Notes: generated by a model from the sequence alone, not told the origin. A stretch of 64,000 bases of DNA from Cellvibrio sp. UBA7671 (GCA_002483145.1 DLHJ01000016.1:389554-453553), one strand, 5' to 3'; positions 16,320 to 25,416 are shown, counted from the stretch's first letter. Numbers and translations are program-made.

Positions 16320-16934
16320 TTAGAGTTTGGTAAACGCTAGCGCGCCGCCGGCTAGAATTAATGCCCCGCCGGAAATCCAGTTAAACCAGCGTTGATGCTC
16401 CGGTAATTTTAGCCAGCGCATAATGCCGCGTCCGCCGAGGGCGTAAATACTCATCCAGACAAAATCCATCGCTAAAAAAATCACCGTAAGCAGCGTAAAT
16501 TGCGGCGGCATGCTGCGGTGGATATCGATAAATTGCGGAAAGAGCGCGCCGAAATAAATCAGCCCCTTCGGGTTGGTGACAGCGACAATAAAGGCTTTGC
16601 CAAACAGATGACTGCTGCGGATCTGACGCGCCTCCACATCCACATTGAGCGGTGGTGCAAGCGCAAGTTGAATGCCCAGGTAAACCAAATACGCAGCGCC
16701 TATCCATTTGATGGTGTGAAATATCCATTCCGCTTGTTCGACTAATAATCCCAATCCCAGTGCCGATAACAACATCAGCACCAAATTGCCCGCGCTGGCG
16801 CCGAGCATGGTGTAGAGCGATTTGGCAAAACCGTAGCGCCCTGCATCGATCATGCAGGCGAGCATCACTGGGCCAGGGCTAGCAGAGAGCACAAGGGTAA
16901 TGGTGGTAAACAGCCAGAGTTGTTCGAGCGGCAT
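16320..16934 (-). CDS. LysE/RhtB-family amino-acid exporter
   Basis: A 204-residue inner-membrane protein with about six helices. The N-terminal LVLSASPGPVMLACMIDAGRYGFAKSL is the RhtB family signature, and VTNPKGLIYFGALFPQFID is the conserved central motif. Members export amino acids or homoserine lactone. No regulator gene lies beside it. Confidence 0.9.
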   Translation of the reverse strand: MPLEQLWLFTTITLVLSASPGPVMLACMIDAGRYGFAKSLYTMLGASAGNLVLMLLSALGLGLLVEQAEWIFHTIKWIGAAYLVYLGIQLALAPPLNVDVEARQIRSSHLFGKAFIVAVTNPKGLIYFGALFPQFIDIHRSMPPQFTLLTVIFLAMDFVWMSIYALGGRGIMRWLKLPEHQRWFNWISGGALILAGGALAFTKL

Positions 16935-17041
16935 AACAGCGTCCAGAGGCGAGGATGTTGGAGTTTAGCAGAGCCTCCGGCAGCGTCGTTAAACTCTTCT
17001 ATACTCAAGCCATTCATCATACGTTGAGCAAAAGGTGTGTT

Positions 17042-17383
17042 ATGTCTAGCAGCAGTATTTCCAATGCCATCAAGGTGCTTGAAGACTTATTGGGTGGATT
17101 GAATCAGGCCTATTGGGAGGCTAATAGCCTTGATCGGAAAGATTTCTTTTATGACTTGATCAGCGCGCTGCATGCGGAATTATCCGAGCTGGGTAAATTG
17201 AGTGTGCAAGATCACGATCTGGATTATGAGCCGGTGACTGAAGAGTTTCGCGCTGTGCGACCCAAGCTGAGCCGCTTGCGCAAATTGGTCGATGATTTTG
17301 CCTTGCGCTCGACTACGGCAGTGCGGCTTGAGCACCTTATTAACGAAGCTATGGTGCTGATGGGGCGTAATGGGGTGAGCTAG
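17042..17383 (+). CDS. Conserved-looking small protein, function unknown
   Basis: A 113-residue acidic, helical protein starting MSSSSISNAIKVLEDLLGGLNQAYWEAN. It has no membrane segment and no recognised motif. The ATG at 17042 follows AAAAGGTG; the frame opening at 16955 has no clear ribosome site. It stands alone. Confidence 0.65.
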   Translation: MSSSSISNAIKVLEDLLGGLNQAYWEANSLDRKDFFYDLISALHAELSELGKLSVQDHDLDYEPVTEEFRAVRPKLSRLRKLVDDFALRSTTAVRLEHLINEAMVLMGRNGVS

Positions 17384-17709
17384 CGATTGTTTATAGCCTT
17401 TCCTAATCAGTTCTGCGGGTTTATCACCAAATAATTTAAACGTGAGCATAAAAAAACTGGCAATGGCTGAAAACTGAACAATACTGAAACTACCGGTAAC
17501 GGTTTCTTCCTGTGGGTACGACGGCATTTGTGTTTTGGTTGGCTCATTGATTTAGGAAGGTTGTGCGGTTACCGATGGGTTTTCTCTTAGCCCAGTTTGG
17601 AACTCCCCTTTATTTGTAATCTAGTATGGTCTTGGCCGGCATCGTTTTGGTGTCGGCTTTTTTTATTGTTTATTGTTTATGTTTTAATTTTTTGTGGTGA
17701 ATATTGGCG
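17384..17709. other. Gene-free region (~326 bp)
   Basis: No gene is supported here; the reverse frame 17180-17527 is mostly the shadow of the upstream gene. The only clear element is a terminator-like hairpin at 17635-17664. Confidence 0.5.
17635..17664 (+). terminator. Probable rho-independent terminator
   Basis: GCCGGCATC and GGTGTCGGC pair around a short loop and are followed by seven Ts. It probably ends a transcript from the 17042 gene. Confidence 0.75.
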
Positions 17710-18171
17710 ATGAAAAAACATTTGCTTATGACGGCCTGTGTGATGAGTTTGATGGGGGCTGTGGTACAGGCGCAATCTTGTTTGGATACTGAAAAGTTGG
17801 TGAAACTGGATGCCGAATATGAAAATGCACTGCGCAAAGGTGATGTGCAATTTTTGGATAAATTGCTCGCGCCGGAGTTTCAATGGGTGCACAACCTCGC
17901 CAGCTTAAAAGAGACCAAAGCGCAATTGTTGCTAAGGGTGCAACAACCGGAAGAGCAACCCAAAGCGCGCCGCGCGCATGATCTTAGCTTGCAGCGATTG
18001 GATAAAACGGCCGTTTTGCAGGGGTTGAGCAGCGTGGAGAAATGGAATCCAGATGGTAAAACTTTCCGTACATCGCGCTACCAGTTTATGCGTACTTATG
18101 TGGAGCATAAAGGTGAGTGCAAATTGCTGGCGGTGCAGACCATGAAAGTCTGGTCGAGTGAAGCGGATTAA
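17710..18171 (+). CDS. Exported SnoaL/NTF2-like (DUF4440) protein
   Basis: A 153-residue exported protein with signal peptide MKKHLLMTACVMSLMGAVVQA. The mature part reads LDAEYENALRKGDVQFLDKLLAPEFQWVHN, typical of DUF4440 / SnoaL-like folds, and ends in a beta sheet including RYQFMRTYVEHKGECKLLAVQTMKVW. Two cysteines (near 25 and 138) may form a disulphide. A TTG two codons upstream is a less likely start. Function unknown. Confidence 0.75.
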   Translation: MKKHLLMTACVMSLMGAVVQAQSCLDTEKLVKLDAEYENALRKGDVQFLDKLLAPEFQWVHNLASLKETKAQLLLRVQQPEEQPKARRAHDLSLQRLDKTAVLQGLSSVEKWNPDGKTFRTSRYQFMRTYVEHKGECKLLAVQTMKVWSSEAD

Positions 18172-18186
18172 TGATTGTGGGTACTA

Positions 18187-18213
18187 CTCCCTGCTGCGCA
18201 ATGCAGCAGGGAG
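18187..18213. terminator. Perfect hairpin between convergent genes
   Basis: CTCCCTGCTGC and GCAGCAGGGAG form an 11-bp stem with a GCAAT loop. There is no strong T-run, so it may act as a weak bidirectional terminator or mRNA end stabiliser. Confidence 0.55.
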
Positions 18214-18233
18214 GGCAAACATGAAAATAAAAT

Positions 18234-19466
18234 TTATTGCGGATGTTTTTTGGCCCAGTCCGTATATTTTTTTAATATCTGATTGGGTGAAGTTGTGTAC
18301 CAGGCATAGCCGAGGCGGCGCTCTTCCGACACCTTTTCCAAGGTGTAATGCACGGAATCATCGCGATCGCCAAAGAGCGGTTTGTTGGTTCCTATTTCAT
18401 AAAAACGCGCCCAGAGTGGCAGTGCATTTTTATCATCCTTTAATTGCGCATCACCGCGTGTCCAGGTTTTACCAAGGATTTTATTCTGCTCATACCAAGC
18501 CGCCGCTGCGTGTACGGATTTAATTATCTCGGCGCTGGGGTTTTTCAGCTCCATCAAAAAATCGAGCATCCACACACTTTCCGAACTGGTGAGTGAAATC
18601 ATTTCATAGGCGCGTGCTTTTGCAGGTTTTAGGGTTTTGGCATCATGCTGCGCGCCCCAGATGGTCAGTGTGCCATTGGCAATCACTTGGGTTTTTAATA
18701 CGCAATCGAGCGCACGCTTGAGGCTCGCTTGCGCTGCCTGCTGTTGTTCCTGGCTGACAAACGCAAAAGCGTTTTTGGCCTGGGCGACGTCATGCAACAG
18801 CGCCATTAAATCGCGCATCAACGCATCGTTGTAAGTGATGTGATCGTGATACTCACCCACCAGTGGATAATTTTGCGGCCAGCCGCCATTGGGATACTGC
18901 GCAGTGAGAATAAAATCCAGGCCTTTGTTGAATGTATTTACATAACGCGCATCACCGGTTGCTTGGTATGCTTGCGCCAGTAACCGGATTTGGGTGCTGG
19001 TGGCACCGTTATCGAATGTGGGGATGTAACCTTTCTCAACACCAAATGCCTGACCTGGTTGGCGCGGCGCCTTGCTCATATCGGTGCGTTTCGACCACCC
19101 ACCTGAAGGGGTTTGGAAGGAGAGAATTACGTCCATTACGCGCTTGCCTTCATTGCTCTTAAACCAGTCGGGCGCCTGTTTTACATCAAACCCGAATTCT
19201 TTGGTGTACTCCGGCAGGCTTGGCTTTTTTTGGCCGAGTTTTTTTAATTCGGCTTTGAGAAAATCCTGATCGATTTGACGCAATTTTTCGGAAGTGGCGA
19301 GATACGTTTGCCAAGCGGCTTCGTCGCCAGCGGTTTGCTGTGTTTGCGCAGCTGCATTAGTGACTGGCGTGTCTGCATGCAGTGGGCCAGCAAAAAAACT
19401 GCCCAGTAATACAATAAATAGTGATGGTTTGGTGAGCATAACTCGTACCTGTTTATATCGGTTCAT
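18234..19466 (-). CDS. Secreted pectate lyase, family PL10
   Basis: A 410-residue polygalacturonate lyase that cleaves de-esterified pectin by beta-elimination, exported through a signal peptide ending near PLHA/D. PL10 hallmarks are GGWSKRTDMS, TFDNGATSTQIRLL, GGWPQNYPL..YHDHITYNDALMRDL, SLTSSESVWMLDFLM, FYEIGTNKPLFGDRD and GYAWYTTSP. The (alpha/alpha) toroid domain is present alone; no carbohydrate-binding module is fused. An internal ATG (codon 10) is an alternative start. Pectin degradation fits a plant-polysaccharide-using Cellvibrio-like host. Confidence 0.93.
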   Translation of the reverse strand: MNRYKQVRVMLTKPSLFIVLLGSFFAGPLHADTPVTNAAAQTQQTAGDEAAWQTYLATSEKLRQIDQDFLKAELKKLGQKKPSLPEYTKEFGFDVKQAPDWFKSNEGKRVMDVILSFQTPSGGWSKRTDMSKAPRQPGQAFGVEKGYIPTFDNGATSTQIRLLAQAYQATGDARYVNTFNKGLDFILTAQYPNGGWPQNYPLVGEYHDHITYNDALMRDLMALLHDVAQAKNAFAFVSQEQQQAAQASLKRALDCVLKTQVIANGTLTIWGAQHDAKTLKPAKARAYEMISLTSSESVWMLDFLMELKNPSAEIIKSVHAAAAWYEQNKILGKTWTRGDAQLKDDKNALPLWARFYEIGTNKPLFGDRDDSVHYTLEKVSEERRLGYAWYTTSPNQILKKYTDWAKKHPQ

Positions 19467-19641
19467 AAAAATTGTCGGTTCATGAGGGTTATCGGTTGAT
19501 GATTGAGTCGCCGTGTCATTGTTGTGCGACGAATATCCGATTTTTTTTGCCGATTAGATAAGAGTCTAGCAACAGGGCAAATAATTGCCCTGCGTTTCTA
19601 TTTTTTAGGATGGAACAAGTTTAATAGAGGTTAATTAATCT

Positions 19642-20481
19642 TTAGATAAAAATGTTGTCATCGCTGGGGAAGGTTCCGGCTTTCACATCGGCAACATATT
19701 TTTGCATGGCACCGGGAATGTCGTTAGCTTCCAATAAAAAGTTTTTGGAAAATTTCGGCGGCTGTTCGGTGAGGCCGAGAATATCGTTGATCACCAATAC
19801 TTGCGCATCGGTGTCGCGGCCTGCGCCTATGCCGATAGTCGGGATCGCAATTTCACGCGTAATGCGCGCGCCCAATGCAGCGGGAACACATTCAAGCACC
19901 AATAAATCGGCACCAGCTTCAGCGAGTAATTTGGCATCGGCGAGAATTTTTTCTGCGCTGGCATCATCGCGCCCCTGCACCCGGAAGCCGCCGAATTTAT
20001 TCACCGATTGCGGCGTCAAACCCAAATGAGCGCACACAGGTACGCCGCGTTCGGCGAGCATGCGCACTGTCTCTGCCAACCAAGCGCCGCCTTCGAGTTT
20101 TACCATCTGTGCACCGGCTTGCATGATGCGCGTGCAATTGCGCATGGCTTCGTCGGGCGTGGCGTAAGTCATAAAGGGTAGGTCGCCGATAATCAGCGAT
20201 TTTTTATTGCCGCGCGCCACGGCTTCGACGTGATAAATCATCTGTTCCATGGTGACGGGGATGGTACTGTCGTAACCCAGTACCGTCATACCGAGCGAAT
20301 CGCCAACCAATACGACTTCTACGCCGCAGCGCTGTGCCATGGCGGCCATATGCGCATCATAGAGGGAGATCACCACAAATTTTTCGCCTGTGGTTTTTAA
20401 TTTGTGAAGCGTGTTGATAGTGACATTTTTAGTGAGCGCGGTATTCGCCGTAGAGGTGCTATTGATTGTTGAATAGGGCAT
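19642..20481 (-). CDS. panB: 3-methyl-2-oxobutanoate hydroxymethyltransferase
   Basis: A 279-residue enzyme that makes ketopantoate from alpha-ketoisovalerate and methylene-tetrahydrofolate, the first step of pantothenate synthesis. Motifs include VISLYDAHMA, VLVGDSLGMTVLGYDSTIPVT, GDLPFMTY, VKLEGG, HLGLTPQSVNKFGG and IGIGAGRDTDAQVLVINDILGL. ATG 20481 gives the usual N terminus and leaves 43 bp to the kinase gene; the frame to 20562 would overlap that gene. panC does not follow, unlike in many gammaproteobacteria. Confidence 0.96.
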   Translation of the reverse strand: MPYSTINSTSTANTALTKNVTINTLHKLKTTGEKFVVISLYDAHMAAMAQRCGVEVVLVGDSLGMTVLGYDSTIPVTMEQMIYHVEAVARGNKKSLIIGDLPFMTYATPDEAMRNCTRIMQAGAQMVKLEGGAWLAETVRMLAERGVPVCAHLGLTPQSVNKFGGFRVQGRDDASAEKILADAKLLAEAGADLLVLECVPAALGARITREIAIPTIGIGAGRDTDAQVLVINDILGLTEQPPKFSKNFLLEANDIPGAMQKYVADVKAGTFPSDDNIFI

Positions 20482-20524
20482 GGCAATTCTCGCTACAAAA
20501 ATAAAAATCAGTGGTGATGTTGCA

Positions 20525-21208
20525 TTAAAGCGCAGGCACAGGGTTGTAATAGTGGCGGCCACTTTTGATGGTGAGGATATATTCCACCAGCTGTTTAAAG
20601 TGCTCGCGGTTTTTGGCCAGATTTAAATCTTTGGCATTCACAATCAGCAGTGGTGCGCCGTCATAGAAGTGGAAAAATTCAGTATAGGCATCGTTGAGCG
20701 CTTTTAAATAATCGACAGTGATATGTTGCTCGGCACTGATGCCGCGTTGGCGGATGCGGTCGAGCAACACATCGAGTGGCGCTTGCAAATAAATCACTAA
20801 ATCCGGGCGCGGCGCATTGATAACCAACTTGTCGTACACCTGGCGATAGATGTTAAGTTCATCGTCATCAAGTGTGGTGCGCGCAAAGAGCTGATCCTTT
20901 TCGATTAAAAAATCTGCCACCCGCACCGGCTCAAAAATATCGTCTTGCCGCAAACTTTGTAATTGGTTGGCGCGCTGGAATAAAAAGAATAATTGGGTGG
21001 GCAGTGCAGTGGATTTTGGATCGCGATAAAAACGCTCCAAAAAAGGATTCTCTTCCGGCTGCTCCAGCAACATATCGTAATTAAACAATTGCGCGATATT
21101 GCGTGCGAGGGTAGTTTTGCCAACGCCGATACAGCCTTCCACGGTGATATAGCGCGGCAATTTGACGTTAGTTAAATCCAGTCCGAGCTCTTCAAACACA
21201 GGGTTCAC
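20525..21208 (-). CDS. Deoxynucleoside kinase (Dck/Dgk family)
   Basis: A 227-residue salvage kinase that phosphorylates deoxynucleosides. The P-loop is VEGCIGVGKTTLARN, the substrate region has ENPFLERFYRDP and QLFFLFQRANQLQS, and DRIRQRGISAEQ is the lid/DRS-like segment. Strand order and short spacing suggest an operon pcnB-folK-dck-panB. Confidence 0.9.
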   Translation of the reverse strand: MNPVFEELGLDLTNVKLPRYITVEGCIGVGKTTLARNIAQLFNYDMLLEQPEENPFLERFYRDPKSTALPTQLFFLFQRANQLQSLRQDDIFEPVRVADFLIEKDQLFARTTLDDDELNIYRQVYDKLVINAPRPDLVIYLQAPLDVLLDRIRQRGISAEQHITVDYLKALNDAYTEFFHFYDGAPLLIVNAKDLNLAKNREHFKQLVEYILTIKSGRHYYNPVPAL

Positions 21209-21231
21209 GGCAACTCCTTGAAACAGATTCG

Positions 21232-21717
21232 TTAAGCGGGCGATGACAGGCGCAGCAGTCCGTCTGCCGGGCAGCGGCTGAGCAAGTCCGCGAGCGGGGT
21301 GCCATCAGGCAACTGCAAATTGGGGGTGATATCCGCAAGCGGATAAAGCACAAAACTGCGCTGGGTGAGATAGGGGTGAGGCACGGTAAGGCGCTCCTCC
21401 TCAATGATCTGGTCGCTGTAGAGCAGCAGATCCAGATCCAGGGTACGTGGCCCCCAATGTTGGATGCGCACCCGTTGGTGGGCTTGTTCGATGGCTTGTA
21501 GTGCATCCAGCAGCGCGAGCGGAGCGAGCTGGGTATCGAGCAGGGCAACGGCGTTGATGTAATCCGGCTGCTCGGGTCCAACGGCACGGCTGGAGTAGAG
21601 CGACGAGCGCGCCAGCAGCGACGTCAGCGGCAGCTCTGCCAATTCAACAAAGGCGCCTGTTACCTGCGCGAGCGGATCTTCCAGATTGCTGCCCAGACCT
21701 ACATAGGCCAGCGCCAT
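21232..21717 (-). CDS. folK: 2-amino-4-hydroxy-6-hydroxymethyldihydropteridine pyrophosphokinase
   Basis: A 161-residue HPPK of folate synthesis. The family signature is GPRTLDLDLLLYSDQ, with YVGLGSNLEDP at the start and VPHPYLTQRSFVLYPLADI later. It starts 3 bp after the pcnB stop, so the two are coupled, as in Pseudomonas and E. coli. Confidence 0.96.
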   Translation of the reverse strand: MALAYVGLGSNLEDPLAQVTGAFVELAELPLTSLLARSSLYSSRAVGPEQPDYINAVALLDTQLAPLALLDALQAIEQAHQRVRIQHWGPRTLDLDLLLYSDQIIEEERLTVPHPYLTQRSFVLYPLADITPNLQLPDGTPLADLLSRCPADGLLRLSSPA

Positions 21718-21720
21718 GGA

Positions 21721-23106
21721 TTATTCATTCCCGCCGGGGGCGGCATCGGTTTTGGGTTTGCGCGGGCCGCGGCGACGGCGTGGTTTGCCCGCTGCCTTGG
21801 CGCCACCTTGTTTGCCGATATCTTTGACCATCTGCTCGCGCTCTTCATCGTTCGCGGTTTGGTAATTGGTCCACCAAACGCCTAAACCATCGAGCGCTTC
21901 GCCTGCCGCTTCTCGCATCAACAAAAAGTCGTAGGCGGCGCGGAAGCGGGGGTGATCAAGCGTACGCAGGGCGCGCATGCCCAAACGGCTGGGCAGGCGC
22001 TGCTGCAGGTCCCAAATTTCGCGCATCGGTATCAGGAAACGCTTGGGTACTGCGGTGCGCGTTAACTGTTGGTTGATAACATTCTGTGCTGCTTGTCCCC
22101 AGGCTTGGGTTGGCGTCATCTGGCTGCTAAGCAACGTGAATTGCTGCTGCAGGGCCGGCCAGAGGAGGGCTGCATAGATAAATGCAGGAGTGACGGTTTT
22201 GTCGCCCCGGATGCGTTTATCGGTATTGATCATGCATTGTTCGATCAGGTTGGCACCAATCTCATCGCCCGCTTTGAGTGCTATGTCGGTGCCGGGGAAA
22301 AGGTGCGCCAGCAAATCGTATTCACGCATCAAGTTAAATGTTGCAGTGGCTGAGCCGCCCAGAAACAGTTTCAGGACTTCTTCAAACAGGCGCGCGTCGG
22401 AAACATTGAGCAGTAAACCGCTCAGTTCGCGGATCGGCTTGGCGGTTTTGGACTCCAGGTTAAAGCCGAGTTTGGCGGCAAAGCGCAGTGCGCGGAGGAT
22501 ACGTACTGGATCTTCTTTGTAGCGCGTTGCCGGGTCGCCAATAATGCGCAGGGTGCGCTGCTTGAGGTCTTCCATACCATTGCAGTAGTCGATGACGGAA
22601 AAGTCCTTGAGCGTGTAATAGAGGGCGTTGACGGTAAAGTCGCGGCGCATGGCATCAGTTTCGAGGGTGCCGTAGACGTTGTCGCGCAGCAGCATGCCAT
22701 CTTCACTGCGTACGCTGGATGATTCTTCATGGTGACCGCGGAAGGTGGTGACCTCGATAACCTCGCGCCCCATGCGTACATGGACTATCTGGAAGCGGCG
22801 ACCAACGATACGCGCGCTGCGGAATATGCGTTTGACCTCTTCCGGTTTGGCGTTGGTGGCGACATCAAAATCCTTTGGGTGATTGCCGAGCAGCAGGTCG
22901 CGTACACCGCCACCAACTAAATAGGCGGCAAATCCGGCCTCTTCCAATTGTTTGATAATCTTGATCGCCGCAGGGCTGATGTTCTTGCGGGAGATGCTGT
23001 GCTGGTCGCGTGGAATCAGGGTGGCACCGTCGCTATTGCGAATACTGGATTCCTTGCTGGAATCCTTGGCGCCGGAGGTGAACAGGTTTAGCAAGCGTTT
23101 GAGCAT
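21721..23106 (-). CDS. pcnB: Poly(A) polymerase I
   Basis: A 461-residue class II nucleotidyltransferase that adds 3' poly(A) tails to RNAs, promoting decay. The catalytic region is AYLVGGGVRDLLLGNHPKDFDVATNA, followed by RRFQIVHVRMGREVIEVTTFRG and RRDFTVNALYY; the tail is Lys/Arg-rich. Tail domain and length separate it from CCA-adding enzyme. The gene lies immediately downstream of the crcZ-like RNA, as in Pseudomonas. Confidence 0.96.
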   Translation of the reverse strand: MLKRLLNLFTSGAKDSSKESSIRNSDGATLIPRDQHSISRKNISPAAIKIIKQLEEAGFAAYLVGGGVRDLLLGNHPKDFDVATNAKPEEVKRIFRSARIVGRRFQIVHVRMGREVIEVTTFRGHHEESSSVRSEDGMLLRDNVYGTLETDAMRRDFTVNALYYTLKDFSVIDYCNGMEDLKQRTLRIIGDPATRYKEDPVRILRALRFAAKLGFNLESKTAKPIRELSGLLLNVSDARLFEEVLKLFLGGSATATFNLMREYDLLAHLFPGTDIALKAGDEIGANLIEQCMINTDKRIRGDKTVTPAFIYAALLWPALQQQFTLLSSQMTPTQAWGQAAQNVINQQLTRTAVPKRFLIPMREIWDLQQRLPSRLGMRALRTLDHPRFRAAYDFLLMREAAGEALDGLGVWWTNYQTANDEEREQMVKDIGKQGGAKAAGKPRRRRGPRKPKTDAAPGGNE

Positions 23107-23212
23107 GTTTTCTCGCTGGTGTTTAGGCAGTCAGTTGCACAAGAGCGGCGAGTTTAGCAGAAGCACGGTGTTTTTTACGACAATCACGCCACTTGGGTTG
23201 GTTTGGATTCCA

Positions 23213-23244
23213 GAAAGCAAAACGGGAAAGCTTTCGCTTTCCCG
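23213..23244 (-). terminator. Terminator of the CrcZ-like RNA
   Basis: On the minus strand CGGGAAAGC-GAAA-GCTTTCCCG is a perfect 9-bp stem with a GNRA loop, followed by TTTTGCTTT. Confidence 0.88.
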
Positions 23245-23611
23245 CAGGAGGGCGCACCGGAGTGCTTTAATCGGCATTCAATGGGGTGCTTCCGTGCCCA
23301 TATCCAATCTCGCGTGCTATCCCATCCCGTGCCTAGTCAGTAGTCCGCTTTATTTTACTGTCTTATTGCTCTTGTCTTCTAGCGTTGTCTATCTAAGTTA
23401 TTGTTTTAGTTATTATTATTCAATTTCTATTGTTATTATTTCTTGTTGTTATGCTCTTTTATTTTCAGTTTCTTATTATTTCTTGTTGTTATTCGTTTGT
23501 TTCAGTTTCTTATTATCTATTGTTGTTATTTTTAAGTTCATTACGCTTTTTATTATTTATTGTTGTTATTAGATTTTTACATTTAATTCTTATTATTTGT
23601 TTTTGTTATGG
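23214..23611 (-). ncRNA. crcZ: CrcZ-like small RNA (Hfq/Crc decoy)
   Basis: The RNA is predicted from about 23611 to the terminator near 23214, roughly 400 nt, close to the ~407 nt of P. aeruginosa CrcZ. The minus strand carries AAnAAnAA catabolite-activity motifs in at least six clusters, at about 23587-23607, 23550-23570, 23507-23533, 23470-23493, 23430-23450 and 23398-23420, for example AACAACAAGAAATAATAA. Such motifs bind Hfq (with Crc) and titrate it from target mRNAs. Position between cbrB and pcnB, a sigma-54 promoter and a CbrB-type site complete the match. The long plus-strand frame here is an artefact of this T-rich repeat. Confidence 0.88.
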
Positions 23612-23621
23612 CGCTCTAAAA

Positions 23622-23636
23622 GCAGTACTTGTGCCA
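23622..23636 (-). promoter_or_regulatory. Sigma-54 promoter of the CrcZ-like RNA
   Basis: On the minus strand it reads TGGCAC-AAGTA-CTGC, with the canonical GG-N10-GC spacing of -24/-12 promoters. The predicted start is near 23611, just before the first CA motifs. Confidence 0.85.
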
Positions 23637-23732
23637 GTTTTATAATGGCTAATTAAAACAATGAGTTAGGTTTTTTTGGTGGCGCCTTATTTCTTTTTGT
23701 TATTTCGATAGGTTACATATTTGTCACAAGTT

Positions 23733-23758
23733 TGTTACGTCTACCCAGTGCGGTAACA
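23733..23758. promoter_or_regulatory. CbrB-type upstream activator site
   Basis: TGTTAC (23733-23738), 14 bp, GTAACA (23753-23758): a perfect copy of the palindrome reported for CbrB sites in Pseudomonas (TGTTAC-N14-GTAACA, from memory). Further half sites are GTTAC near 23712, GTAACA at 23770-23775 and GGTAAC near 23790. The centre lies about 135 bp upstream of the predicted crcZ start, normal for a sigma-54 enhancer. Confidence 0.8.
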
Positions 23759-23851
23759 GTATTTGCGCGGTAACACTCCCGTGTTTAGGGGTAACGATTT
23801 GGCATCAATAGCAACAAGTGTGGCGCGTTAATCAATAAAACTGTCACTAAA

Positions 23852-23893
23852 AACAAAAATCCCCAGTGCGATGAGGCGGCTGGGGATTTTTTA
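23852..23893 (-). terminator. Terminator after cbrB
   Basis: AAATCCCCAG and CTGGGGATTTTT pair on either side of a 13-nt loop, with a T-run on the minus strand. It separates the cbrB transcript from crcZ, so crcZ must have its own promoter. Confidence 0.88.
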
Positions 23894-23915
23894 GAGGTCT
23901 TTTGGTTGGAGATAG

Positions 23916-25331
23916 CTATTTGACGCTGCTAAGTGCTGCAGTAGATTTGGTGCGAGGGATGCCGAGGCGCTGGCGTCGCTCCCAGAGGCACTTGCGGCTT
24001 ACACCCAGCTTACGCGCCAACTCTGTCTCACTCATGCTGTCCTGGTGTTCCAGCACAAAACGCTGGAAGTAGTCTTCCAGTGACAGGTCTTCCGATGCCG
24101 CCGGTGCGCCGCCGGGGCTGCGGTTGGCGAGGCGGGCAGGTTCAAAGACGGAACTGCCGGTATTGTCGTCCAGATCCTGGTAGTCCGTATCGATAGACAG
24201 AAGGTGCTCGCCAATTTCGTTACTGTCTTCACACAAAATCACGGCGCGCTGCATGGCGTTTTCCAGTTCGCGCACATTGCCTGGCCAGTTGTAGCTCATG
24301 ATGGCATCCATGGCGCCGGACGAGAGTTTCAGTTGGGCTTTGCCAAATTGGGCGCAGTAGCGTTGCAGCAAGGATTCGGCGATATTGATGATATCGCGCT
24401 CGCGCTCGCGCAGCGGCGGTAGTTCCAGTTGGACTACGTTGATGCGGAAATACAAGTCTTCGCGGAATTTGCCCTCTTTGGAGAGCTTGCGCAGGTCGCG
24501 GTGGGTTGCGGCGACCAGGCGTACATCCACTTTGCGCGATTCAACTGAGCCGAGCGGGCGCACTTCGCCCTCTTGCAGTACGCGCAGCAGGCGCGCCTGG
24601 GCTTCCAGTGGCAACTCGCCGATTTCATCGAGGAATAATGTGCCGCCATCGGCTGCGGCTACCAATCCTTCACGATTGGTTGCGGCGCCGGTAAAGGCGC
24701 CTTTTTCGTAACCGAAGAGTTCGGATTCAATTAAGGTGTCGGGAATTGCGGCGCAGTTGACCGAGATCATCAGGTGATTGTTGCGGTTGCTCTCTTCGTG
24801 CAATGCGCGGGCAACCAGTTCTTTGCCTGTGCCGGTTTCGCCGTGGATCAAAACGGTTGCGTTAGTGGGGGCAACTTTGTGGATGCGGTTATAGAGATCT
24901 TGCATGACATCGCTGGCGCCAATCATGCCGGCGATGGCGGTGCTGGCGGCAATGGTGCCGACAGCAGCTTTATTAGCGGCCTTGGCTTTGCCGATCACCC
25001 GCTTGACCGCATTGACCATTTCATCGTGGTCGAAGGGTTTGGCGATATAGTCCACCGCGCCCATGCGCATGGAGTCTACTGCCGAGCGCAAGCTGGCGTA
25101 GCTAGTCATGATGAGTACTGGCGTATCACCCGCCAGTTTGATCAAGTCAGTACCGGGAGCACCGGGCAGGCGCAGGTCGCTGACGATCAAGTCAAACTCT
25201 TTTAGTTGGAATTTGGACGTCGCCTCTTTTACCGACGGGGCCTCACTGACCTCGTACTGGTTGCGCTCAAGCAGCTTGCGCAGGGCGTTACGGATGATGG
25301 TTTCGTCTTCAACAATTAGAATCTTACTCAT
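23916..25331 (-). CDS. cbrB: CbrB, NtrC-family sigma-54 response regulator
   Basis: A 471-residue activator of carbon/nitrogen utilisation genes and of crcZ in Pseudomonas. The receiver has D52 in [12 protein letters not shown]; the AAA+ domain has [15 protein letters not shown], the sigma-54 contact loop GAFTGA and [14 protein letters not shown]; the C-terminal Fis-type HTH is [25 protein letters not shown]. It follows cbrA by 85 bp. The assignment rests on gene order plus the matched kinase. Confidence 0.95.
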   Translation of the reverse strand: MSKILIVEDETIIRNALRKLLERNQYEVSEAPSVKEATSKFQLKEFDLIVSDLRLPGAPGTDLIKLAGDTPVLIMTSYASLRSAVDSMRMGAVDYIAKPFDHDEMVNAVKRVIGKAKAANKAAVGTIAASTAIAGMIGASDVMQDLYNRIHKVAPTNATVLIHGETGTGKELVARALHEESNRNNHLMISVNCAAIPDTLIESELFGYEKGAFTGAATNREGLVAAADGGTLFLDEIGELPLEAQARLLRVLQEGEVRPLGSVESRKVDVRLVAATHRDLRKLSKEGKFREDLYFRINVVQLELPPLRERERDIINIAESLLQRYCAQFGKAQLKLSSGAMDAIMSYNWPGNVRELENAMQRAVILCEDSNEIGEHLLSIDTDYQDLDDNTGSSVFEPARLANRSPGGAPAASEDLSLEDYFQRFVLEHQDSMSETELARKLGVSRKCLWERRQRLGIPRTKSTAALSSVK

Positions 25332-25416
25332 AGCTATCCGGGTCTTGCGTTAAGTGTTACTGGTCAATAACTTGCGGGGCGCACCTGCAAGTCGCTGGTT
25401 TTATTCACTTTGTTGC

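Noticed and set aside
22952..23572. Plus-strand open frame of 206 codons (and 71 codons at 23430)
   Set aside because: It runs through the T-rich repeat of the crcZ-like RNA and gives a low-complexity Phe/Ser/Ile/Val product. The minus-strand RNA explains the base pattern better.
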